A DNA stretch of 64,000 nucleotides from Brevipalpus yothersi (lineage: Eukaryota; Arthropoda; Arachnida; Trombidiformes; Tenuipalpidae). The notes beneath the pieces were generated by a model. That model was not told the origin of the DNA. It saw only the letters and a list, made by a program, of their open reading frames with translations, and did not search any database. This document shows, in pieces, positions 1 to 13,240 of the stretch. How positions within the stretch are numbered: the stretch's first letter is position 1; the number at the start of each line of letters is the position of its first letter. Location of the stretch: NCBI GenBank assembly GCA_003956705.1, contig QZCP01000016.1, positions 18,992 to 82,991 on the forward strand, given 5' to 3'. The position numbers and the translations under genes are program-made.

Positions 1-77
<77 letters not shown>
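1..77. repeat. (CT)n microsatellite
   Basis: Nearly pure CT dinucleotide repeat at the window edge, interrupted once near base 18; it may continue outside the window. Confidence 0.95.
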
Positions 78-79
<2 letters not shown>

Positions 80-2478
80 CTCGCTCCTTTGAGCAACAAA
101 ATGTTATCATTGCTACAATAATCATTAGATGAAAGTCCAAGTTCACTTGAATACTTGGAGGATGAATCAGATGAGTGTTCAGCATCTCTTATCGATTATC
201 GTTTGAATTGATGTTCGATGAAGCCAAATCAGCTCATTATAACCATATAGCTGTTCTCATTTGCCATTCAGATTCAGATTCTGATTGGATTATAATGAGT
301 CTCCCGAAACTGGTTGATAAATTTTTTGGCTAAACTTTTTCCATCATTAAGGCATCTTTTTCTGCACAAGTGATCCATCTTACACACATACACACTAACA
401 TACGCACGCGATACAAGAGATTTTCATGAATCAAGATCATGAATTGTTCATGAAACAAATGAGAAAAAGTTCTATTTTAAACATATCTAAGACTTGAGTA
501 TCAACATAAATCATGATGTACTCAAAAAAATTTTTCTGAACATAAGACTCATATACACAAAGATGACTGATTGTTGATCATGATTGAACAAGTGAATTAA
601 ATCTCTTGAACTTTTTAACCCACTAATCTTCTCTCTCTCTCTTTCCAAAATGATGTCTGTCCATTCTCAAGTGCTCTCAACAGTGTTCATCATTCATCAA
701 TCTGGATTAAGTACTTTTTGAGATGCTCCACCGGATCTGAATCTCATTTTTCATCCGGATTTTTATTATGTTACCCATATTCAGTTGTAATTCGTTTCTT
801 TTTTTCTGAGATTGAGTTCTAAAAGGTGATAAAAATGATCTAAATGAGCCAAAAAGAGGTATACATTTTGTCCGCATCAATATTTCGTTTTTGCCTACCA
901 ATACCTAATCAATATCACTGAGTATATATGAACCAATATATATATATAAATAAAGTCGATTCGCTTGCATTAACAGTTAACCGCCGAAGCATCATATAAA
1001 CTTTTAACCATTAAGAGGGTCGGAAATAAATCGAACTTTTCTTATGGCTCGATGGATGTGTAAGTGATCCGTTGAATGAGTACATCTCATTGGTGGTTTT
1101 GGAGAGAGAGAAGCAAAAATGGTTTACCTGAAATTGTGATACAAGCTTATGAGACACCTGAAACAGTGTGTTCAACAGAATGGAAATTAAAATTTTTTCG
1201 GGAGGTCATCGATGGATCCATCGTGAGAATCAGTGAGAACAAGTCAATGTCAAGCTTTTTTTTGAGCTTCCTACCTTTTTCTTATTACAATTTTTTTCTA
1301 TCGACCGTATCCGGTAAATTATTGGTTAGTCTTTTCCGTACGATTGCGACACATTAGTTAATGAGACACAGTTGAGAGATGAGGCAATCAAAAAATAAGT
1401 CAGATTTCTATAGTTGTGCGGGAGGATCGAATAAATGAGAGGCGAAACATATGATGAGTGATTTTTGGTGACAATATCATTTATGCACATATAGTTATCT
1501 GTTTGAAAGAGAAGCTACAATACAAGTATTTTTGAGTCAAGAAAAGAATTGAGAACTTCTCCAGCCGATAAAGCGCTTTTTTTGCGATAGAAAAGTGAGA
1601 AGCGAACAACAATCTACATCTTCTCTAAATTTCATGGGCATTTTCGAAAAAAACATGATTAACCCTCGAACACCATGAGATTTTTTCAGGTAAGGCATTT
1701 TTGTGATATGTAAATATTGGTCATAAAGATTTCGGAAACGAAATCGACGGATAGCTGCTTTGATAACTTTTGGAGGCTTTTTTGTTAGCTCATAAGTTGG
1801 TTGCATTTGATACTCTACTGATTGCTATAAACTCGGCAAAAACCACGGGTTACATATCAAATGATAGGCGAAAGTCCTGTAGAGGTGACAATTTTTGGGA
1901 TTCAAATAAGATCTAAAATGCAACATGGAGAGATTTTCGATTTTTTAGACGGTTTGTGTTTGGAACATCAAGAGGAATAGCCATTGGATGAAACAAAGTC
2001 TGCATCCAGGAGTCAGAGACATATATGTATAAAAAGCGATGATTTTCTCATTTATGAAACTGATGCATATAGAATGCTTCGGAGATAAGGCACAGATGGG
2101 AAGGTATCTGAGATACCGAAATCTACTGATTGGATGTCTGAGAATTAGAAAAAGAACTTGTGAGTGGTATAGAGAGCGAAAGGGCGAAAGACTGCTATTC
2201 TTGTGAGCTTCTACAAGAGTGGATTTAGCGTAGGCAGCAATGATCAACAGCGTTCACAATTCGAATCAGGTGTAAGGATAAATTTGGATAAAGTTTGAGT
2301 TATCAACAGATTCTGATACTAGGAGACTCAGGAAGGCTCCATGAGAGAGCTTTGTCGGCGATCATATTATTTCTTGAACATGAGTTTTGTGAGTCCGTCA
2401 ACGAATGATGAGTTGAGTTCCGAAGACTCCTATACAAATTTAGTTTTACTTTGATTCCTACTAATTTTCGAATTGATC
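1..2478. other. non-coding stretch downstream of PKN
   Basis: I see no convincing gene here. The stretch starts with a (CT)n tract and is otherwise AT-rich. Open frames on either strand are short, low in codon structure and match nothing I know. The last part is probably the 3' UTR of PKN, which is transcribed leftward. Confidence 0.5.
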
Positions 2479-3221
2479 TTAACACCAGTCCGCCACATAA
2501 TCAAAATCTTTGAATGTGTCCTTTGGAATTTTTGGGTGTGTCCAAGGCTCTTTGGGAGGGCTGAGAACGGGTTTCTCATTCGTAAATTCTTTGTCAAAGT
2601 TACTAACATCCTCCGATGATTGCTGTGTCGGCAAATGAATAACAGGAAAAAGGAATAAGTAATCCAGTATTTGATGATGATCATTTTCCCTTCAAGAATT
2701 TCATCTACTTACAATTGTGGGCACAAAAGGAGGCACAATTTTGCGGGCAAAGAGATCATCCCAATTCATGTGCTGAAAGTGTAAAAGAATAATAAGAATA
2801 ATGTAAGAAAAGATGATTCAATTATGTAGGTATGTACGTATAAGGTCAGTTTCGAGAGATCTTTCGATCAACCTCTTTTCCATGATAAGTTGGCTGATTG
2901 AAAATTGCTGAGAATAAATGAGTAGGAAGCTCGAAATCAGATATTCTCTCTGCTCCACTATAGATTCTAACTTCGCATAAACAACAGACTATTCAAGTGA
3001 ATGTCATTCCCATTGACTATTGAAACCATTCCAAAATGTTCATGATCCATGCATATCCTTCTCTGTCTTCTATTTTTCTCTTCCCCTTTTCCCCTTTAAC
3101 CATTCAGCAGTTGGCAGGTATCTCAGGAGGTACTTTTTTTGTGAGCCATGCAAACTGTCAATCACAATAATGGATGACAATGAGCATGCAAATGACATTG
3201 CATCAGAGGGAGAAAAAGTGA

Positions 3222-3263
<42 letters not shown>

Positions 3264-6200
3264 AGAGAAAAAGTTCACCGTATTTTTATCATAGATACTC
3301 ACTCTGAAGAAAGCTTGCTTCTTTACATCTTCAGCGTCTCGCTCACTAGATCCCAATCTTCGTTCTGGATTTTTTTTGAGTAACTGGTGACAAGGACAGA
3401 AGAGTTGAGAATAAGTTGATTTCAAGTTGAGGCAAAGTTAAAAAAGCGAAAAAGATTGAGAGTAAGGAAAAATTTGTTACATGATCATTGAATGAGATAA
3501 ATAAGAGAAATGTGACACTTTTTTACTCACTTTCTTCATTATTGCTACAGATTCTCTTGATAGACAGTTTGGATATCGAACCTCTTCATTCACAATACTG
3601 TCGAATACTTCCTCCTCATCATCGCCAGGAAACGGTGACTGTTGAAGAAAGTACATAAAGAAATGAGTCATATGCATTTTACAGAGTTCTCTAAGTCAGT
3701 GTACAACAATGAGAGAGAAAGAGATATGAATACATACTTCACCGATTAACATTTCAAAGATGAGAACTCCTAAGCCCCACCAATCAACCGCACGAGTGTA
3801 GGAACTATCAGTTAATACTTCAGGAGCCAAGAATTCAGGAGTCCCACAAAAAGTACCAGTTCGATCACCAAATCCTATACCTTCTTTACACAGACCAAAG
3901 TCAGCAATTTTTACATAACCTTCGGCATCTAACAATAAATTGTCCAATTTCAAATCCCTTTCAATGGAGGAGAAAAAAGTTCGATTAGTTTGAAAGAGAA
4001 TTCAGATGGAGATCGTTGGTATCAAGGGAGAAAGTCGAGAAGTTTAAAAGTTTTCCATAATTACCGGTAAATAATTTTGTTTTCATGAAGAAATTGCAAA
4101 CCCAACACTATACACGCAGCGTAGAATGTTGCCCTCGGCTCAGTGAAAATATCTTGATGGATGTGCAACATCAAGTCACCACCACAAGCATATTCCATAA
4201 CGAAACAAACATGCATAGTTGTTTGAAAACAGGCAAACAGATTCACTAGGAAAGGGTGTCGAATAGATGTGGCAACTTCAAGAATTCTCTTTTCGGCCAT
4301 CAAACTTTCAACTTCTTCTCGAGCAAGAATGTCACCTTTCTTTAACGCTTTGATCGCAAAATATTCTCCTGTTCGCTTATATTTACTCAAAATTACCTGT
4401 TAATTAGAGTGAAAAATCAATAATCAAAAAATTCGCCAACGAGATGAGAAAATTACCTTTCCAAAATGCCCTCTTCCCAAAACACTTATGAATTCAAAGT
4501 TATCTAGTGTCATCCTTGATGATGGAACATTGATCTCGGGAGTTTTTAGACCATCTCCATCTTCAGGCACATCAATTATTGGCTCTGGACCGGGAGAATA
4601 GCGTAATTTTAGCCGTGCGAGTTCATTTTCATCGATACTGTGTATACTGGTCCGATTATTGGGTTGAGTTATTTCCGCAGACGGTGGAGTATGCTCATGA
4701 GAACCGGGTGTAGTAATGATGGCTTGATTGGAATCATTGAGATTATCATACATCTCATCGAGAAAATCGAAAACTTTGAGTGTAGATGCATTGGATGGAG
4801 TTAATTTAATCTGACTTTGATCATTGGCATGTTGAGTGTGAGATTGTCTAGTGGTAGTGGGAGTAGCTGTGTTGACAGAACTTTTGGTGGTCACGTCACT
4901 GGTGGGATATGAGGATAGGCCTGCAGCCACAGTGGTTGCGGTTGTGCAAGGTGCTGATGTGATGGTACTGATAGAAGTTGGTGAAGATTTGGATGAGGTA
5001 AGTTTAGCCGTTTCAGAGGATGATGATGATGATTTAACTGATTTATAACTTGATTCGGTTTCTGAGCTGGTTGAGGATAATCTTGAGTCACTTTTATCCG
5101 GAGTTTTGTGTAATGTGCTTGTGGGTGATGAAAATGAATCAGAGGAATTGGCCTGTGGTATACGCTTAATGAAGCGTCCCCATGTTGCAACATTAATATT
5201 CATCTGACTGGGACGTAAAATATTTTTGCCTTTATGTCGGAATAATTTTTGACGCTGTAATTTTGAAGCACGATACACCATAGGATCAATGAATTTTATC
5301 TCAGCAAACAATATACCCTGAGGTTCTAAGTGAAGAGCCATACCGTGTCTAATGTCTTCCACAAATTCTTCTAATCGCAAAAATTTGAGTGCACACATAG
5401 AACGCCAATCATGCCAATGAATTTGAATTTCTAACTCACGACTTCGATCCAAATTAAGTGTAAACCTACTGTCCCATGCCATTTGACCGCAAGCTTTCCA
5501 CGGTGTTTGACCAACGGTAACATTGTCAAGCCGAAGAACGGCCATTATTTCATTTGAAGTTTCATCTTTAACACTATATGATCGCGATGAACTTAAGCTC
5601 AATCCTTTACTTTTTGCTTTCACCAAACTTTTGAGATCACTGGCACTGGCACGAGATCTACCAGGTATATCTTCCAACAGATCTTTACATCCTATCAGGC
5701 GAACCTCAAGTTTACCGGTGACTGCAGCTGGCTTGGTGAGTGCTATCGGTGAATTGGATGCGAGATCGTATTTTTTGAAAATTATTGTGGGTGAGTAGAC
5801 AGTCGGTGCGACTGATTGACTATTGTCTAAATCAGCCTTAAGTAGTGATGATTTAGGTGAGCCCTGAGGCAGTGACTGTCGACAGACCTCCAATGCTTTA
5901 CGCAGTAGGTCTATTTTTCGACTTGAATCAGATAAATTAGATTGTGCTTCTTGTAATGCTTTACGATCAGTTAGTTTAGAACTTTGATATAATTTTATCA
6001 CATTTTTGGCCCCTTCTACAACAGCACATTCCACTTTCAATCGATGACGCAATTCTTCAATTCTAATATCTAAGGAGGACATCACTTGAGGCAGCTTACT
6101 GTTATCACCAGCTTCCAAATTGGTAGTGTCCATTGAGCCACGACCTTTATCATCACCAGTAATTCGATCATTACCACTTTTACTCACAGATGTTGTTGAC

Positions 6201-6864
6201 CCATTCTCTAGTTTAGCTCTTTCTTCTGAGTCCTGTTTTTGCTTATTAAGACGATTGATCATCAATTTGATGTACTCAATTTTGTCTTTGGCATCGGTTA
6301 ACATCAGTTGAGCTTCGGCGGCTAATTTTTTATCTCTCGATGAGCCACTTGTATAAATCGGAAGTATTTTTTCAGCACCTTCTTTCACTTTAGTCTCAAT
6401 AGAGAGCTGCTTCTCCAGATAGGCTAACTTTTGATCGGCCGTTGGCATCTCGTTCAATGTCTAGAGAGAGAGAAAGAGAGAAAGAGAAGAGGAAAAGAAG
6501 GAAGAAGAAAAAAAAATAACATGGCAACAGAGGAATCGATCAAACATTGGCATTTGAAAAACAAGCAGCAGCAGACATTATTATGGGTATGTGTGTGTGA
6601 GCAAGAGAGAGAGAGAAAGAAAATATGGCAACATATTTGGATTGTTTTACACCATACAAGGCTCAAAAATCATTATTCAAGTCAAGTTTGATGATGTTTG
6701 AGGCACAAATTTTCGGTCAAAATGTCACAAAAACATGGATGTCTCAATCAAAACAAACATTGAAAGCTTGATGTCCATCATCGTATGGTGGAAATCAGAC
6801 ATGAACGATAATCACACAATTGAAAAATGTAAACTCATATCACACTTACCTTGACACTGTTCAT
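2479..6864 (-). CDS. Pkn: serine/threonine-protein kinase N (PKN), Rho/Rac effector
   Basis: AGC-family kinase of the PKN/PRK type, activated by Rho or Rac binding and PDK1. Exons, in order of transcription: 6864-6850, 6460-4457, 4396-4065, 3957-3738, 3638-3531, 3383-3303, 2772-2713, 2622-2479, giving 987 residues in frame. Visible order: two HR1 coiled-coil repeats (about 12-75 and 130-200; LAYLEKQLSIETKVKEGAEK and LRHRLKVECAVVEGAKN), a C2-like domain (about 245-385), a Ser/Thr-rich linker, then the kinase domain with glycine loop GRGHFGKV, ATP lysine in FAIKALKKGD, catalytic YRDLKLDNLLL, DFG, and activation loop GTFCGTPEF. The tail ends FKDFDYVADWC, like PKN2, with an acidic residue in place of the phospho-site of the hydrophobic motif. 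The turn motif reads LSPP rather than LTPP. The first repeat, HR1a, is not visible. The five-residue first exon (MNSVK) is a best guess, so the N-terminus is uncertain while the rest is secure. Confidence 0.93.
3226..3259. repeat. (GA)n microsatellite in PKN intron
   Basis: GA dinucleotide run just downstream of the donor site of the PKN exon that ends at 3303, inside the intron before the penultimate coding exon. Confidence 0.9.
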
Positions 6865-8117
6865 GTTGCTATAATCTTGATCCCTTGTCTTGTGTTTAAA
6901 CGAATCTCATCTACTGATACAAATTTTTAACAACATAGAAACCATGTATATATATGTATATTTATATATTTTGAATCACATCGGCTTAACTGTTGAAACA
7001 GATGATGATAATGATGGCGATGATGATATTCGATGGCAAGGTTTACCAATGAACATCACTCTATCTCCCTCTCTCTCAACAATAATCAATAATTTATTTA
7101 CTCAAAGTTTTGTATAAGTGCAGATTGTAGAAAAAAATCTATCAATTGACATAAATCACTATTGATATTGTACAAGGCAACTTTTAACTGGAATCACCAC
7201 CAAAATATCTTGTGTAGTTATGATTACGAGAAGAAACAAACAAACAAAAAAATAGTATCAACTAATAATAATAATTTCAATTTCAATTCTAATTACACCA
7301 AAAGCAAAACGAAAACTAAATCATATTGTAAGAGAAAGAATTCCAACCAAGGAATTCAACTTGAATTATTCAAGGAATACAAAATTAAGAAGAACAACTT
7401 GAAGAATCTCTCTTTTAAAACGGTTTTGTAATGTTGAAATAACTTTACCTGCGCATTTTTCAGCTACAATCTAATTCAGGCTGAATTATTCAGCACCATC
7501 TAACGGTCCATCATGACCATGGGATTGTATGATAATTTTGGACATTAAATTGTGATTAGAATTGATATTCGATGATGTGAGTGTACTATGGATAGATTCG
7601 ATGAGTGGCAATTATGTACCCAGAGAGAAAAAAGGAATGGGAAGAACGACCTTTGGCGCTCACAAAATTTTGGTATGGACATGCAGTTCGGCATCTGAGA
7701 TCTGAGATGGTTAGTTTGTGAGTAACTTCCGCTTTCGCATGGAACCGTGAAAAGTCAGGAAGCATATCAACGGTGCGGCAAGCTTCGGTGGGCCACAGAC
7801 GAGGGATGAATTGAGATGACTTAATTACTTCGGACTGTATTCAACATGTGGAACTATCAAGTAATTTCAACCGCTTCAGTCTTATCGTTGACGGATGGGG
7901 CTCTGATCAGCGAACGAAATTAGTCCAGCAAGTAGGACTACACTAAATTGGTAAGCAGCAAGACGTATGTTATAAATGAATTGTAAAATTTCTATATCTG
8001 AAGAAAATGCGCGATCAAAAGAGGATAAAAGAGTGATAATGAATCAACAGTACATTATGGAAACAAATATTTTTATTTTATAGCAATATCAGCCCAAATT
8101 TACTAGAAACAGTGAGA
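6865..8117. other. PKN upstream region / RPL5 downstream region
   Basis: No HR1a-coding exon or other supported gene was found on either strand. The stretch holds the presumed PKN 5' UTR or promoter and the RPL5 3' UTR. ORFs on the + strand here are AT-rich and look random. Confidence 0.4.
8072..8077 (-). terminator. RPL5 polyadenylation signal AATAAA
   Basis: TTTATT on the + strand reads AATAAA on the minus strand, about 40 nt past the RPL5 stop codon. Confidence 0.6.
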
Positions 8118-9376
8118 TTAAGCCTCTTGTTCGGCGTCTAATTTAGCCAAAACAGTAGCTTTCTTCTGAGCAATCTTATTTCTGCGTGCAGCCAATGTAA
8201 GCTTCTTCTTGTTCCATCGTTTCTTGGTGATATTTTCCTTGGGCTTAGGTGAAACACGATCTGGGTTAGCTCGGATTGCAGCATGAGCTTTGATGTAGAT
8301 GTCTTCGATCTGATGAAAAAAGTGACAGAATTTTTTAAAGCATGTGCAATGGAGCAATCAACTAAACGACTTACCTCATCAGGAGTGATTCCCATCTTAA
8401 TGTACCTAGAGAATTGTCTCTTATAAGCCTCCTCATCTTCTTCTTGGAGACTTCTCATGTAATCGGCGACATGACCACCTAGAATCAGTTTTCGATGAAG
8501 TTCCGCATTCAAAGTCTTGGTCTCAGCACTGTAACCAGGGAAACGTTTCTCACTATGGGGAATATCGATACCACCATCAACAGCACCCTTCATGGCTCCG
8601 AAGATTCGAGCACCAGTTGATGTTCTGGCAAGACCAACATCCAGATAAGCTCTGAAAGCTCCTGGAGAATCGTCAATATCCTCGACCGAGTAGAGCTCGC
8701 CGGTTACCTTCTCACATCCCTTGTAAACACTGTCAAGTTTCAGCTGTTTCAGCATCTAAAATTGGAAATGATCAATCAGTAAGCTGTGGAATTGATAAGG
8801 AAGAGAAAAAAAATATCAACTTACTCGTCGAGCTAAAAGTAATCCAGTACAGTAGGCTGCGGCATAATTGGTTAGACCAACTTTGACTCCGTAATGTGGT
8901 AATTCATGAGCGTACGCGCTGCATACAATGTGATCACCCTCGATCTTGGAATAAGCTATTTGGCATACAATGTCCTTATTGGTGATCCTAACAATCATAC
9001 GATATTTGGGAGTGTTATACTTGTTCTTATCCTGGACAACCAATCTTTTACGGGCATAATAATCAGTTTTTCCCTCTGCAAAAAACAACATACACAATAC
9101 ATCATGAGTAACACAACATACCAGCAATTGTATCGATGACCACAGGACAACTCATATGATATGATTTGACTTCAAACCATCCAAGTGTCAATACAATGTG
9201 GATTAATTCGACAAACCAAAAAACATCAACATTAACATACCTCGTCTCCTTCGAAATTTAACTTGATATCGTTTAAAGTATGCACTGTTTTTCACTACCT
9301 TAACGAAACCCTAAACAAAAACAAACATCAACCATAAATGACCATTGGATAATACCAAACATATCCTACTTACCAT
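8118..9376 (-). CDS. RpL5: 60S ribosomal protein L5 (uL18)
   Basis: Large-subunit protein that binds 5S rRNA together with RPL11. Five exons (9376-9374, 9310-9241, 9075-8825, 8755-8375, 8309-8118) join to 298 codons, against 297 residues in human. Exon 1 is only the ATG. Diagnostic stretches are GFVKVVKNSAYFKRYQVKFR, EGKTDYYARKRLVVQDKNKY, YGVKVGLTNYAAAYCTGLLL and KGAVDGGIDIPHSEKRFPGY. The lysine-rich C-terminus (KKRWNKKKLTLAARRNKIA) matches the family. All intron borders follow GT-AG. It lies about 1.3 kb upstream of PKN on the same strand. I see no irregularity. Confidence 0.98.
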
Positions 9377-10063
9377 TTTGATCACCAACTAAACACTCTA
9401 CACTCACACAATTAAATTACACACAATTCAATCTAAACAAGATTGATATTTCAAATTAATGTCCACAAAAAAAGTTTAGCTTTTCAAAACGGAAGTTGAA
9501 AGCCGGAAGCATGTGGCGCCATTCGAATCGGCAAAATCAAAACACATGGCATCGAAAAAAGAGCGCCTAATTTGAATTCATCGAGACCGAAAAGTTATGT
9601 TGAGATTGTGGAGTCATTGTTGAGTGGAGAGAAAGTTTTAGCGAAGAGAATAATTGATGAAATTATATTTCAAAAGTTCGATAAAATTAGAGGGTATTTC
9701 GGAGTGGAGTGAAGAATTGTTTGTTGAGAGAATTATTTTTTTTTGGTATTTTTCTACTCTATGCTTCTTATTTTTGAGTGGTGTAAAAATTTTGTACAGA
9801 ATTTTTTAATCTTTCTTATCAAATTACACACACCTGTAGGAATGTGTGTGTATGACTTGGGGTGTCTGGTAGATGTCGATCGGCCAGTTTCCATAGATGT
9901 TAATGTCAATGTAATTTGGAGGAAAGATTTTTGAACCACAAACCATTTTGTCCTGCAATTCAGCGCACTAACCGATATGCAATGTATGTGGCCTTTTTTT
10001 CATTCGGGCTTTCGGCGACCATCGTCGCTGATTACCCGGTATATGTAGAAAGATAGATGGATA

Positions 10064-10069
<6 letters not shown>

Positions 10070-10136
<67 letters not shown>
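10070..10136. repeat. (GA)n microsatellite
   Basis: Long GA dinucleotide run of more than 60 bp, essentially uninterrupted. Confidence 0.95.
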
Positions 10137-10138
<2 letters not shown>

Positions 10139-10384
10139 GATGGTAGAGAGCAGTGAATTAAGATGGGAGCTGTTTTCGTCTGATAAGTAATAAACAGCCT
10201 TAGGTTAATGAAACTAGGAGGGCCTCATATTCAGCGATCCCACAGCCTCCATAGATTAAGGACAAGATTTAAGGGAGAAGAGAGATGAGAGAATGGGGAG
10301 AGGAAGAAGAAGCTCTCATCTTATGGGAAAGGGGGGGAGATGATATGATTACTGGGCATAGAGTATTAAGCCCTGGCGATTCTG

Positions 10385-10388
<4 letters not shown>

Positions 10389-10447
<59 letters not shown>
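10389..10447. repeat. (CT)n microsatellite
   Basis: CT dinucleotide run about 250 bp after the GA tract at 10.1 kb and in opposite orientation, so the two tracts are complementary and could pair. Confidence 0.95.
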
Positions 10448-10454
<7 letters not shown>

Positions 10455-11481
10455 AGCTCGGCCTGACTTCATGAACACAAGTCGGGTTCAAGGCGCGCTT
10501 GGAAGATCGGAAATCCTAGTAAATATCGAACAAGACTTACAAGTTTCCGCTGCCCATCCACTTGCCATTATCACGATAACTGGCAAGATGATCATGCATT
10601 TCACGCATCCAGTGAAATGCTGACAGTGTAGAGGAATCAAATTATCACTATTTCCTTAGATGGGCCAGCCAATGTTTCGCTAGCCAAAATATTTTTTCAA
10701 TCTTTCCATGAGCTGACCTTCGTGACCTCAGAGCGAGAGAGAGAGAGAGAGAAAGAGAGAAAGAGAGCGGGTCCCATTTGGACAACCAGTGTAACAGGGA
10801 AAATTGAAAGTGAAAGAGGATGTATCTCGAATTCGATATAATTGGCTCATCTCTCATCCAATTTTTCAGTTGAGCCATCACACAATCACTTGGCCATAAG
10901 CCTTATGCGCGCTCAAAATTCAAGGCTCAAGAGGCCTGTCCAGTGGCCTTATCATAGTTATGGGACCAAAATGTTTGCCGCTCGAGTCCTCGTGGCTCAT
11001 GTATGTGACTACACACCATGTATATATGCGTATTTCATCCCTTTCTCGGCCACTTTGGTCCTCTTTTTCTCTCTCTCTCTTTCCTTCTCCTTTGCACCTC
11101 CCCAAAATACTGCTAGACCTCCTCCCCCGTCCAAGCGTTGAGAGAAGGTGGCCACGATGGGAGGCAGATTCGGTATTGGGATGTCAATGTCTCTTGAAGG
11201 TCTGAAGAAAATTTGAAAGAGAGAAAAAGAGAGAGAGAGTCGAATATTAGCCTGGTTCGTCGAATGAAAACTAGTCCTTACTGACCGCTTGCCGATCATC
11301 CGATCTTTTTTTTCTCTCTATCTTCGTTTTTTGGTGCATCTTCGTACGAATCACTTTGACTTTCGTCTATAAAACGAATCCATCTCACTTGACTTTCTCT
11401 TTCAGCCTTCTTCTTCTTTTTCTTCTTCTCTCTATCTTCATCAGATTTACCTGTTTTTTCTTATTTTCTCTGCGTTCACTT

Positions 11482-11486
<5 letters not shown>

Positions 11487-11540
<54 letters not shown>
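11487..11540. repeat. (CT)n microsatellite upstream of the NRF-like gene
   Basis: CT run about 420 bp before the start codon of the NRF-like gene, within a broader pyrimidine-rich stretch (11.38-11.55 kb) that may form part of its promoter or leader. Confidence 0.95.
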
Positions 11541-11544
<4 letters not shown>

Positions 11545-11955
11545 ATCTCTCAGCCTCCTTACATCACACTTTTTTCCCTCTCCATCATCTGGCTTGCCCC
11601 ATCCTAGAACCTTATAATCGGAGAGAAAAGAGAGCTGCTGATAACTTTTTCTTTTCAACAACAAACCATCCTCATCGTTACTTGGACAATCTCCTCCTCC
11701 TTCTCTCTCAAAATTCGCATAAATAGTCATAAAACTTTACTCAGCCTCTCATTTCACTTGATGCTAAGATTCCCGCCACCAATAATCGATTGGTAATACA
11801 CATTATTGTACCAATATTTCGATTTATTTCGAACTTTTTTTTCTTCTTCTTCGTTCTCATTCTCATCCATCCTACACCCACATAAATCCACCTCATTCAT
11901 TGTGATTTGTTTTATTCATCATCTTCATCATTGAAGAATTTTTTCTGTTACCAAT

Positions 11956-13195
11956 ATGGTTCAAGTTATTTTTTTGTTGTGCTGTTTGATCACTTTTTTT
12001 GATCCTCATTCCGCTTATCAGCCACGCATTCGAACTGAGATCAATGCAAAGCCAAATGATTTCGATAAAGTAAATCTCTTCAACTACTATCTCGATTGGT
12101 GGCTGCCCATGATCGACAATGCACTTCACGAGCTCAATCAGAATACTAATCAAAGTCAAATATCGTTCTTATGCAAACGACATGTAAATCATGTGATCAA
12201 AAGTGCAAAAAAGCAGATTCCTTGGGCCTTAAAAAGTAAGTGATTGTTTTTCTCTTCTTCTTTATCATTTGTACTGTTTAGTTTGTGATTCTTAGAATAG
12301 TTAATCATTTTGGGGACGAATCGAGTGTAGTTACCTACTCAGCCTAGATTGACGACTAGACTTGATGATTCTCTTCCAAGAAGCCTTGAATTAGTTTTCC
12401 ATTTGTTGGGACAAATTTTTTTCCTCGATATAATCGAACATTGACTTCGAATATCTACACACCATGATATATTTCCATATTCGAGCGTTTCCTGATGGAA
12501 TTTTTTCTCTCCACTGAATTTTGTCTACCTCTCGAAATTACTGCATGCAGAATTTATGCCCATACCTTGGTTATGGTCAAGGCCTAATCGTAGGTCACTG
12601 TCCGATAGCATTCTGATAGATGAATTTTCTCCCCTACTTTTGGGCTTATTCGATCCCTCAACATCATTTAACCTGAGGCCGATCTATCCACAGCCATTGA
12701 TCGATGCCCATTTCTTGCCTCTATCTCTCTATCTCTCTTTCTTTCTCAAAGATCTTTCCTCACCAATTGAACTGAATTTTCGATTTTGATTCATATCTTA
12801 ACTATATATTAGTTATTAGTTATTAACTGTATTACTGTTTGATACTGGTGAGTGAGAGGTACTTGGCACTGAAAATTGAGGAACCGATCTGTGTTTCTTT
12901 TTGCGGAAATTTATTGGACTTATATATGTCCTGAATTAAGTGAAGTTACAATTCATAAGTTGCAATGAATGAATGAACGAAAGTTTCAAGTATCGTCGTT
13001 CAATATACCTTGAATCCACCCACAGTAGTGTGCGTGTGTGTGTGTGTGTGAAAATTTTTTTGCGAAATATAGTCGATACTTGAAAAAGATTTTACCATCA
13101 ATCACGAATGCCTGAGGAGTCAAAAAAGCCACTGCTTCTCGAGGTTAATTTCCATCTCCACTTGACCTGAAATTATTGTTGAAAACTAGAGAGGC

Positions 13196-13240
<45 letters not shown>

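Larger units (their letters stand above)
9377..11955. other. microsatellite-rich intergenic region
   Basis: Between the start codons of RPL5 (-) and the NRF-like gene (+). It contains two long GA/CT tracts and many shorter ones. No coding gene is supported; the open frames are products of the repeats. Confidence 0.55.

Noticed and set aside
4851..5798. Frames on both strands inside PKN exon 2
   Set aside because: Shadows of the Ser/Thr-rich linker and C2 region of PKN.
12556..12789. 77-codon frame in the NRF-like intron, preceded by an acceptor-like TGCATGCAG
   Set aside because: It would join exon 1 in phase, but the translation is Leu/Ser/Pro-rich low complexity, is unlike any NRF sequence and exon 2 joins exon 1 directly with proper homology.
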